A DNA stretch of 64,000 bases. It comes from Candidatus Obscuribacterales bacterium (GTDB lineage Bacteria > Cyanobacteriota > Vampirovibrionia > Obscuribacterales > Obscuribacteraceae). The position numbers and the translations under genes were made by a program. Below the pieces are notes generated by a model. The model had not been told where the DNA came from. It was given only the letters and a program-made list of their open reading frames with translations, and did no database searches. Location: contig JACKCM010000004.1 of NCBI GenBank assembly GCA_020634035.1, positions 620,001-684,000 of the forward strand, read 5' to 3'. Position 1 is the stretch's first letter. Each line of letters starts with the position of its first letter. Below, one piece after another: positions 44,457 through 52,486 of the stretch.

Positions 44457-47273
44457 ATGACAAGTTCAATCTCCACCTCCAGACAAAAAGCACTCGGACT
44501 CTTCGGTATCTTCAAGAAGAAGGACCAGGGCGCCGAAGCCGCAATGGACCCGAAGATGGCAGCGGCTATGTCGAAACTGCCTTCTCTGGCGGTTCCCCGG
44601 GAGAATCCTTCGGCTGCCGGAATCCTGCCTATCTGGGATCTTTTCCAGGATGATTCCACCGGTCTCGGTATCATCGTCATGCGTGACGGCAGCTATCGCT
44701 GCTGCTACGAAGTAGATGGAGTGCATGTCAGCGGCTTCGATGAAGTCAGACTTCATTCTCTGATGAGCCACTTCACCGGCTTCCTCAATGGAATCGATAC
44801 ATCCGTACAACTCTCGATCATCTGCCACAACATGAGCAAAAGAGAGTATTTCGAGCGTCATCCTGTAGAAGTTGTCGATGACGATTTCCTCAAGTATGTC
44901 GGCAAATGTGTAGAGAACGACCAGGCTTCTCTGCTTGCTCGCAACTTCATTCCCGAACTCAAGTTCTATGTTACCTTCTGCTACCGGCCGCCCAGAGAAA
45001 AGGCTCCCAAACAGAGTCTTCTCGATAACGCCATGACCACCCTCAAAGATGCTTTCGGTAACAAAGCCGCTCGCCAGAGTGTCGGCAGCCACTTCCGCAA
45101 TGTAGCCACCATGTTGCAGCGCGCCCAGGGCTATGCCGGTCAGCTCTCCTCCTGCGGTATGTCGGCTTCTCCGGTATCGGCTCTCGAGTATTTCAGAATG
45201 CTTTATAAAGAATGCAACCCGAAACTCGGCAATCTGCCTAAAGAGCTTCTGCCCACACCAGTAAGACCCCAGACTCAGCTTCTGGCTTCTAAAATTCGCC
45301 GGGTATTCCCCGACATGGAACCTGCCACCATTCGTGAGCAGTTGATGGAATCTCATTATGACTTCAGCAATCCTGACTATCTGAGAATTTCCGATATCAC
45401 TGAGAATGGCGATGAGAGTGAAACCAAAGACGGAATTTTTGTTCGCACTCTTTATATGAATCGCTTGCCCGAGAGAACCGGTCCGTTGTGGCTTGCTCCT
45501 CTGCTTCGTCTCAACTGTGAATGGAGATTGAATATTTATGCTCACAAGCTCGATAAAGAGATCTTCCGCAAGAACTTGCAGCGCAAACAGGCCCAGGCCA
45601 CCGCCAACACCTATCAGAGCATCATGGGTCAGCGTTCTACTCCTAACCAGGAAGAAGCTGAAAAAGCCCAAGAAGCGGCTAACATCGGCTCCGAACTCTA
45701 CACCACCAATATCGAGGTGTTTAACTACGCCGTCTATTTCACCATCTTCGGCAATACCTTAGATGAGCTCAATCGCTCCACCGAGCTGATAAGAACCGCC
45801 GCTCCCCAGTGTCGCGGTGCTCGTTTCGTGGTCGGCTACAGAGAACAGAAGTCACTATTCGTGGGCTCACTGCCTGCGCTCGGTCTTGATGTCAGCCGCC
45901 GGGGCAAAGCGGTGAGAACTCCCACCGTAAGAAATTCTTTCCCCTTCGTGCATGCCCACCTGGGCTCTGCCGAAGGCGGCAACTGGCTGGGCTTCTCGAA
46001 AGAGACCCTCGAGCCGGTTTTCCTCAATCCGTATGACGAAAAACTGCCCAACTCTCTTTGTGTAGTCTTCGGTCAGCCCGGTGAAGGTAAATCTATGGTC
46101 GCTCAGCAAATCATCCAGATGAAGCTGATTGGCGGAGCCAAAGTGGTGATTATCGACAGATCGGGAAGCTACAAGATGCTTGCCGATGTCTACGACGACA
46201 CTGCTTACATTCGTCTCGGTCCTGATGGTCAGGTCACTCTCAACCTCTACGACCTGCCTGCCGAGAATCCCGATGGCAGCCCCATCGACATGGCCAACCC
46301 GCCGGAATCTCATATCATCAAGATTCTCAACTTCCACTCGGTCATGCTCGGTGAAAACGGTGAGCAGTCCATGAGCAAAGATGAGAAGCCCGTTCTCATG
46401 AAAGGTATCCAGAGCATCTACCGCGAGTGTGCTGCCCAGGGCAGAGTGCCGGTGGAATCTGATCTGGTCAACTGGCTGAAGCGCGAATCCGAAGCCAATC
46501 GTGGCAGCAAGCGCGGCGACGTTTGCGAAGACCTCGTCAATCGTCTCAGCCTCTATTGCCGCGGCGCTATCTACGGTCGTCTTTTCGATGGTCAGACCTC
46601 TATTCCTGAGAACGCTCGCCTTATCGTTTTCGATACTTCGGATCTCTCCCACGATAAGACCCTGGAAGCGGTGGTCACTCTCTTCGTCTCGGACTATGTG
46701 CTTAAAAACGCCGCCGAGCATAAAAGAAAGCAAATTGCCAAAGGCAAACCGGCTCGTTTCGTCTTTTGTATAGACGAGCTCTGGAGACTGCTTCGCTATG
46801 AGGGTGGTAAAACCCTGGTGGAAGATGCTTCTCGTACATCCCGTCACTTGGGTCTTCTCTTCATAGGCATCTCCCAGGAGCTGGGCGACTTGCTGCGCGA
46901 TGAGCGCGCTCGCAACCTGGCTACCAACAGCTCTCTCAAAATCATTCTCGGTAACGACCCCAGCAACTTCGATCTGATCAAAGATGCCTGCGGTCTCACC
47001 GAAAACGAGATGTCCTCTATCGGTCATCTCACCAGGAAGAACCGTGAATATTCCGATGCCTTCCTCGTCTACCACAAAATGTCCCGGGGCGTGGTTCGTT
47101 TAGTCGTCCCCCGCTTCATGTACTGGGTAGCCACGACGGAACCTAACACAGACCAGCCCATGCGGGCTCGTATGATCGAGCTTTGCAAAGGCGACGCGCG
47201 CTGGGCCTGTCACCTTCTGGGTCAGGGCTATACACCGGACAATTTCACTCCCGATCTGCTCATGGCAGGTTGA
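44457..47273 (+). CDS. VirB4-like T4SS ATPase
   Basis: 938 residues from ATG 44457 (AAGGA upstream). The N-terminal domain carries the CagE/TrbE/VirB type pattern (GIIVMRDGSYRCCYEVDG, VQLSIICHNMSKREYFE). The C-terminal RecA-like domain has Walker A GQPGEGKSM near residue 537, an arginine-rich nucleotide region DRSGSYKML, Walker B FVFCIDELWRLL near 767, and IGISQELGDLL. This is the most confident T4SS component in the block. VirB4 powers pilus assembly and substrate transfer at the inner membrane. Confidence 0.92.
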   Translation: MTSSISTSRQKALGLFGIFKKKDQGAEAAMDPKMAAAMSKLPSLAVPRENPSAAGILPIWDLFQDDSTGLGIIVMRDGSYRCCYEVDGVHVSGFDEVRLHSLMSHFTGFLNGIDTSVQLSIICHNMSKREYFERHPVEVVDDDFLKYVGKCVENDQASLLARNFIPELKFYVTFCYRPPREKAPKQSLLDNAMTTLKDAFGNKAARQSVGSHFRNVATMLQRAQGYAGQLSSCGMSASPVSALEYFRMLYKECNPKLGNLPKELLPTPVRPQTQLLASKIRRVFPDMEPATIREQLMESHYDFSNPDYLRISDITENGDESETKDGIFVRTLYMNRLPERTGPLWLAPLLRLNCEWRLNIYAHKLDKEIFRKNLQRKQAQATANTYQSIMGQRSTPNQEEAEKAQEAANIGSELYTTNIEVFNYAVYFTIFGNTLDELNRSTELIRTAAPQCRGARFVVGYREQKSLFVGSLPALGLDVSRRGKAVRTPTVRNSFPFVHAHLGSAEGGNWLGFSKETLEPVFLNPYDEKLPNSLCVVFGQPGEGKSMVAQQIIQMKLIGGAKVVIIDRSGSYKMLADVYDDTAYIRLGPDGQVTLNLYDLPAENPDGSPIDMANPPESHIIKILNFHSVMLGENGEQSMSKDEKPVLMKGIQSIYRECAAQGRVPVESDLVNWLKRESEANRGSKRGDVCEDLVNRLSLYCRGAIYGRLFDGQTSIPENARLIVFDTSDLSHDKTLEAVVTLFVSDYVLKNAAEHKRKQIAKGKPARFVFCIDELWRLLRYEGGKTLVEDASRTSRHLGLLFIGISQELGDLLRDERARNLATNSSLKIILGNDPSNFDLIKDACGLTENEMSSIGHLTRKNREYSDAFLVYHKMSRGVVRLVVPRFMYWVATTEPNTDQPMRARMIELCKGDARWACHLLGQGYTPDNFTPDLLMAG

Positions 47274-47289
47274 TTGAGGTAACACCAAG

Positions 47290-47925
47290 ATGTTTGATTA
47301 TCACGCTGGAGAAAAATACAAGTTCACGCTCATCATGGTAGCGGTGACAGGCTTCATCGCCGGTGTATTCATCACCTCCTTCCTCTTCCCTCCGGCTCCT
47401 CCCCAGCAAGCCACGCGTCAGAGACCGAAGTGGGCAGATCATCCCGATGTCACCGGCAAAGCCAGACCGATGACCGCCGATGGCAGATACGCCACCGATG
47501 GTGTCAACACCATGCCTCCCGGAGCTGAAGCTTATAATCCGGCAGACGAAAGACAGAGTCTGGATCTGATTAATGAGTGGCTACCTGTAGCCTGGGACCT
47601 GAGCGCCGGCTCGGCAAACAACAGTCAGGAGAAATTCATTCAGCTCATGACCCCTGAATGTGCTCATGCCTACCGCCAGAATATCTGGACCCAGGACATG
47701 GCCATGCAGGTCGAGCAATCCGGATTGAGAAGTGCATTCACAGCCAGCCACGTCGCAGTCGGTGCCCACAATCAAGACGGCACGGTGGTGATTCTGGTCC
47801 GGGGCGAGCAAATTCTCGATGTACCGGGCAAAGGTCAGCAAGCCAGAGCCGTGAATGTGGAGTACCTGGTAAAGAACACATCCGAGGGCTTGAGAATCGC
47901 CGGAATCAGTGAATCCAACTCATAA
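47290..47925 (+). CDS. TraE/VirB8-like T4SS protein
   Basis: 211 residues. Short cytoplasmic N-terminus, one membrane helix (FTLIMVAVTGFIAGVFITSFLF), a Pro-rich spacer, and a C-terminal domain of about 115 residues with the alpha-beta pattern of the NTF2-like periplasmic domain of VirB8/TraE (EKFIQLMTPECAHAYRQNIW, TVVILVRGEQIL, RAVNVEYLV, GLRIAGISE). Position between virB4 and virD4 fits. A cytoplasmic-to-periplasmic nucleator of the complex in the T4SS model. The fold is inferred, not searched. Confidence 0.6.
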   Translation: MFDYHAGEKYKFTLIMVAVTGFIAGVFITSFLFPPAPPQQATRQRPKWADHPDVTGKARPMTADGRYATDGVNTMPPGAEAYNPADERQSLDLINEWLPVAWDLSAGSANNSQEKFIQLMTPECAHAYRQNIWTQDMAMQVEQSGLRSAFTASHVAVGAHNQDGTVVILVRGEQILDVPGKGQQARAVNVEYLVKNTSEGLRIAGISESNS

Positions 47926-47980
47926 GCTATTCAAGAAATAAATTAGACAGACAGACAAGTAAGAGGCGTAGGTTCCCAAA

Positions 47981-50900
47981 ATGACATACAGAAAGCAGCA
48001 GAATGAAAGAGGAGAGATCATCGGTTATACCAATACCGAGACCGGTGAATCCATATCTGCCAAGGATTTTGAGAAGCAGATGCAGATGCAGCAGCTCAAC
48101 GCCCCGTCGAGACAACAGATGTCGGCGCCTATGCAGATGCCGATGCAGCCTCATATGAACTATCAACAGCCGGCTGCCGGTTCGCACCAGGTGATGATTC
48201 CCGGTCAGGGACTCTATCAAGCCACCGATGGTGTCAACCCGAGAATACCGGTTGGCATGGGACAGAGCCCGGCTCCGAGCCAGGGCTTCAGCTTTGGCGC
48301 TCAGCCTGTGATGCCCAGCATCAATCCTCACACCAGCCCGTTGGTTCAACCCGGCGCCACTCTACTGACACCGCAAAGCGGTAACACCGTCCCCGGTGCT
48401 CCCCAGCCTGCCAGTCAGGGTGCCTTCCCGGGCACCATGGTCAGCGGTCATCACCCAGCCAACGCGACCCCGACCACCATGGATCCCAGCCAGGGCATGC
48501 CGCCCAGCGCCGGTGCCAAGGTCCAGGGCAAGAACCTGCGTCTTGAAGGTATTCCCCATGCCCATACTCAACAGCACAGCGCAGGGCATCTAAAGCGTCA
48601 ACACGGATTCCTGGATGCCACCTCGGTCGCCATCCTGCTTCCGACTCTTGTACTGCTTGCCCTCATCATTGCTGCCGCGCATAAGAAGAGACTCTTCCCG
48701 TGGCAGACTATAAGAACTTTCAACCCGCCTTCCGGTCTTCTCTCGCCCAGAGATTATGAACGCTCCTATCTCTGTCCTCCGAATCTAAGAAGACATGGAC
48801 GGATGGGCAAACGTAATCCTAACGCCACCTGGACAGAAGAAGATGGTGTGGTGGTGCCTTTCGGCTTCCTGGCTCGGACCCACCTGCCTATCACCATCCC
48901 CATGGGAAGACTGCCTAACAAAAACATGTTCATCGTCGCTCCGTCCGGTTCAGGTAAAACCACCTTGATGCGTGCGATCATCAAATCTTTGCTGGCTAAA
49001 CCCTGTGTGATCATCGCTCTAGAAGCGAAAGCCAACGACCCCAACCTCGATGAGAAGAAAGAGGGTTTCAAACACACAGTATTGCCCGAAGCTCAACACG
49101 CTGGATTCAACACCCTTTATTTCAACCCTCTTGATCAAGAGTCTGTCCACTGGAATCCGCTCGATCTCTCGGCTATTCAATTTGCTTCTTCGATCGTCAC
49201 CGACGTCAACGCCTTAGATGCCGAAGAGCAGCACTGGGCTGAGCGTGACATGGGTTATATCGAAGGTCTCGCCCAGCTCCTCAAATGGGGTTCGGTGCAG
49301 GTCGTCAGAGAAGACGAAAACGGCTCCGCTTCCGAATTCGAGCCCATTCCCTGCAACCCGCGTGGGCTGATGAAGCTTGTTAACAACCGTCGCAATATCG
49401 TCGAGTCTCTGAGACAGCTCAAGAGCCGCTCCGACATCAACGCCACCGAACTGAGCGAACTGACCCAGCGTCTTTCTTCGATCATCAGAACCGACAACGA
49501 CTGGGACAAAAACATCCAGGGTGTTCGCGGTCGCCTCAGAATGTTCAAAAATGAGTGCATCTTGAGAGTAACCGAGCAATCGAACATCAGTATGCTCGAC
49601 GTGATGCACAAGCCTTCTGTACTTATCTTCGGTGCACCGGCCTCTCTTGGACCTGACGCCGAGTCGCTCGCCGGATGTTTCGTCTATCAGCTGCAGCAAG
49701 CTCTGCACACTAGATACGGAACCAAGTCGGTACTGCCTCTGTTTGCATTCTTCGATGAGTACCAGACCCTCAACATTGACCTTGCCGGCCGACTGTCAGC
49801 TATCGTCCGTGGTGCCAACGGCGGACTCACCGTAATCCTCCAGAACATATCTCAGATCACCTCCGGCGGCAGTGCCGCCCAGGCAGAAGCCGAACTGAGA
49901 ACCATCTTCTCTAACTCGGCTATCAGAGTATGTCTCCATAACGCGGACGAGCAGACTGCCGCTTTCTTCTCTGAAGAAATTGGTAAACACGCGGTAATCG
50001 TTCCCGGTATTGCCGACCACTACCAGGCAACCGGTTTCGGTATCTTCCCGACATCGTGGAACAGAATTCACTCTCAACAGGTTGTCGCCCGGGTAGATCC
50101 AGATGGTATCAAGCGTATGGAAAAACACCATGCCCTGGTCTATCTGGCACCGGCTGGAGATCCCGAGTTCGGCGAGACCAAGCCTTTCATGGTCGACCTG
50201 AGAGGTATCGAAGAGATTGCCAGACTGCACCTCCTTCACAACGTTACCGCCAGATCCGATGGTGGCGGAGCAGCCACCCCGAACAGACCGGCTTTTGCAT
50301 CGGTCACCCATCCGGCAGATGCCATCAACACAGCGTTCGGTGGCGGTCAGCCCCAGGATGTTGCCCAGATGCCCGCTGCGGACAATTCAGTTGAGATGCC
50401 TTCGGTGGCCCGTCAGGTATCTGATGCTGCCCAGCAAGTAATCGGTCAGCTTCTAGGCAAAGCTGAAGGCGAAGCTACCCCGGCGGTGGCCGGAGCCGGT
50501 GCCACCGGTGGTGGTCAGAGCTTTGCTCAAGTTCCCGGCGCTGTCAGCGCCCTGGCTAATGCCAGCCGCACTTCCTCGGAAGCCGGTGGTGCCCAGGGTG
50601 GTCAACAGAGACCGGCAGCTGCTACTCCCGGCTTCGCCGGAGTCCCGGGCAATCTTCCGTCGAGACCAGGCTCCAACGCCATGGCTGCCGCTTCTGGAAT
50701 GACCGCTCCTGCCATGAACAACGCTACCGGTATGCCGGTTCCGACCACAGCCCATGCTCTTCCTGAAGAAGCGGCGGACGGAGTCAAATCTTGCCCCCAT
50801 TGCGGACAGCATGCCGGTCGCGGTAAGTTCTGTATCGAATGCGGCAAATTCATCGGTGCCAGTGCGGCTTCTGCGGCTGCCTCTCAGAAAGTTGTCGGTC

Positions 50901-51265
50901 CGATGGGCTCAAGACCCGAAGATGCCGGCAAGCCCCATCCTCGCCACGGCGGTCTCGATGTGACCGACAGAGCAGCAATGCCTTCTAAAAGAGAGAGCAT
51001 TCAGGATGCGGCTAGAGGAGTGATTGGCGGACAAAATCCTTTTAATGCCGGTCAGACTCAACTGCCCATGCAGGGTGGAGGACCTCTCTCCCAGCGGGTA
51101 GCCGAAGCCAATCAGGCTCTCAATCAGGATGATGCTGCCGGCAAAGGCAGTGAAAATCAGCGCACTCCGGTGACCAGCCTCAATCCTGATATCTCCAGAT
51201 TCGGATTCTCCAAGAACATGCAGCAAGGGCAAAAGCCCGGCAACGGCCCCGGAGTCGAGTTCTAG
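47981..51265 (+). CDS. VirD4/TraG-like coupling ATPase with C-terminal zinc ribbon
   Basis: 1094 residues. The N-terminal 200 residues are Gln/Met/Pro-rich and probably disordered. A membrane helix lies near 214-232 (SVAILLPTLVLLALIIAA). The AAA+ domain has Walker A VAPSGSGKTTLM near 319, Walker B FAFFDEYQTLN near 588, and VILQNISQI with a Q-rich sensor, as in TraG/VirD4. After about 780 a Gly/Ala/Pro-rich tail carries a zinc ribbon CPHCGQHAGRGKFCIECGKF near 936-955. Coupling proteins select and feed substrate to the channel. The added disordered arms and zinc ribbon are unusual. Confidence 0.88.
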   Translation: MTYRKQQNERGEIIGYTNTETGESISAKDFEKQMQMQQLNAPSRQQMSAPMQMPMQPHMNYQQPAAGSHQVMIPGQGLYQATDGVNPRIPVGMGQSPAPSQGFSFGAQPVMPSINPHTSPLVQPGATLLTPQSGNTVPGAPQPASQGAFPGTMVSGHHPANATPTTMDPSQGMPPSAGAKVQGKNLRLEGIPHAHTQQHSAGHLKRQHGFLDATSVAILLPTLVLLALIIAAAHKKRLFPWQTIRTFNPPSGLLSPRDYERSYLCPPNLRRHGRMGKRNPNATWTEEDGVVVPFGFLARTHLPITIPMGRLPNKNMFIVAPSGSGKTTLMRAIIKSLLAKPCVIIALEAKANDPNLDEKKEGFKHTVLPEAQHAGFNTLYFNPLDQESVHWNPLDLSAIQFASSIVTDVNALDAEEQHWAERDMGYIEGLAQLLKWGSVQVVREDENGSASEFEPIPCNPRGLMKLVNNRRNIVESLRQLKSRSDINATELSELTQRLSSIIRTDNDWDKNIQGVRGRLRMFKNECILRVTEQSNISMLDVMHKPSVLIFGAPASLGPDAESLAGCFVYQLQQALHTRYGTKSVLPLFAFFDEYQTLNIDLAGRLSAIVRGANGGLTVILQNISQITSGGSAAQAEAELRTIFSNSAIRVCLHNADEQTAAFFSEEIGKHAVIVPGIADHYQATGFGIFPTSWNRIHSQQVVARVDPDGIKRMEKHHALVYLAPAGDPEFGETKPFMVDLRGIEEIARLHLLHNVTARSDGGGAATPNRPAFASVTHPADAINTAFGGGQPQDVAQMPAADNSVEMPSVARQVSDAAQQVIGQLLGKAEGEATPAVAGAGATGGGQSFAQVPGAVSALANASRTSSEAGGAQGGQQRPAAATPGFAGVPGNLPSRPGSNAMAAASGMTAPAMNNATGMPVPTTAHALPEEAADGVKSCPHCGQHAGRGKFCIECGKFIGASAASAAASQKVVGPMGSRPEDAGKPHPRHGGLDVTDRAAMPSKRESIQDAARGVIGGQNPFNAGQTQLPMQGGGPLSQRVAEANQALNQDDAAGKGSENQRTPVTSLNPDISRFGFSKNMQQGQKPGNGPGVEF

Positions 51266-51373
51266 ATCTTGAATTCTGAATTCCGACAGCGGTGATTCTT
51301 CCAGTTCCATTTTCGATTAAAGGGGTATAAAATCGGAAGGTGATCAATTAAGATCCAAGATGTCCCGGGCAAT

Positions 51374-51393
51374 CTTGAAATCTATATTTCAAG
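51374..51393. promoter_or_regulatory. Perfect 8-bp inverted repeat
   Basis: CTTGAAAT, 4-nt spacer, ATTTCAAG. It lies 54 bp before the GTG of the winged-helix gene and could be an operator or leader hairpin. Short, so moderate confidence. Confidence 0.45.
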
Positions 51394-51446
51394 CCGCTCT
51401 GGGGCATTCTAGCCCGTATCTCTAACCGATTTTGGAAGCTTTTATC

Positions 51447-52289
51447 GTGGAACGTTCAAACAGGGGTAAATCAAAGAAAAGAAATATAGTTCTCATGGAG
51501 CGCGATTTATCAGCTTTATTGCAACTATATCTTCACAGAACGGTTACTTCGAGCCAGTTGGCCAAGCTCTGTTTTTCCGATATCAGCTACGAAACCGCCA
51601 GAAAGCGTCTGCGTCGCCTGCAACAAGCCGGATTTACCGGCTCATCTTCCAGCGGCAGGATGGAAGGTCGGGGCAGACCCGAGCTGATCTACTTTCTGAC
51701 CACCTCGGGAGCCAAGGCCCTGGAGCAGCATAAAGGGCTCTCCTGGGAGGAGATTCCCACCGGACCACCCCATACCTATCATAAAGAGCATTTTCTGCGC
51801 CTGGTCGATGTCCGGTTGGCCCTTGCCGAAGCGGCATCGGCAGGGATTATTAACGAGCTAGATTTTTCTACCGGGCGAGAGTTCTGGCAGGAGCTATCGG
51901 GGGAGAGGGCTTATGGAGTCGAGCAAGCCGATGCCACCATCACCCTCAAATATCCGGGTACGGATCATATTCGTATTCTGCTCGAGATAGACACCGGCAA
52001 CTTCCGTCAGACCCGACACTGGGAGCCCAAGATTCGATCCTTTCTTGCCACCGGCTATCCTATATGGGTGGTGACAGGTTCGGCGCCGCGCATTATGACT
52101 CTGCAAAAGTGGACTCAGCCGCTATTGGACGAGGCCGGAGTCGGACCGGGTAAGTGTGTTTTCGCAGTCTATGACGACCTCATTAACCTTGGCGTTTTCG
52201 GGGCGGTCTGGCAGCGCACCGATGGCAGTGTCACCAACCTGAGACCACGTTCGGCTTCGCCAGTGAGTGAAGAGATCCTTCCAGGCTGA
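51447..52289 (+). CDS. Replication-relaxation-like winged-helix protein
   Basis: 280 residues from GTG 51447 (GGAAG 8 nt upstream); TTG 51432 is an alternative. The N-terminal winged helix-turn-helix (ERDLSALLQLYLHRTVTSSQ, YETARKRLRRLQQAGF, RPELIYFLTTSGAKAL) is followed by an HDxxR-like segment (HKEHFLRLVDVRLALAEA) and a nuclease-like beta/alpha C-terminal part (QADATITLKYPG, LLEIDTGNFRQ). This is the layout of the plasmid/ICE 'replication-relaxation' family, whose biochemical role is poorly defined. It is the only visible DNA-binding protein in the block and so a candidate regulator. Confidence 0.7.
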   Translation: MERSNRGKSKKRNIVLMERDLSALLQLYLHRTVTSSQLAKLCFSDISYETARKRLRRLQQAGFTGSSSSGRMEGRGRPELIYFLTTSGAKALEQHKGLSWEEIPTGPPHTYHKEHFLRLVDVRLALAEAASAGIINELDFSTGREFWQELSGERAYGVEQADATITLKYPGTDHIRILLEIDTGNFRQTRHWEPKIRSFLATGYPIWVVTGSAPRIMTLQKWTQPLLDEAGVGPGKCVFAVYDDLINLGVFGAVWQRTDGSVTNLRPRSASPVSEEILPG

Positions 52290-52320
52290 CTTTCGGCTTA
52301 AAGATGAAATCTGCAGAAAG

Positions 52321-52338
52321 ACCCCCCGGTTTTTCCCA
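52321..52338 (-). repeat. 18-mer G-rich element, copy 2 (inverted)
   Basis: Reverse complement of 30767-30784 with no mismatch. Located between the winged-helix gene and the exported lytic-enzyme gene. The pair brackets nearly the whole secretion block. Confidence 0.75.
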
Positions 52339-52486
52339 TGGTCGAGGTTAAAAGCTGTTGACTGAAAGGCTTTTAGACCATAATATCAAAAGAAGCTCGC
52401 CGCTTAATATGCTCACAAGTCCTTAACTTTGCCGCCCTTGCTGTTTGTCGGTTTTCCCGAAACACGAGGGGGGTGCGGAGACCCCC

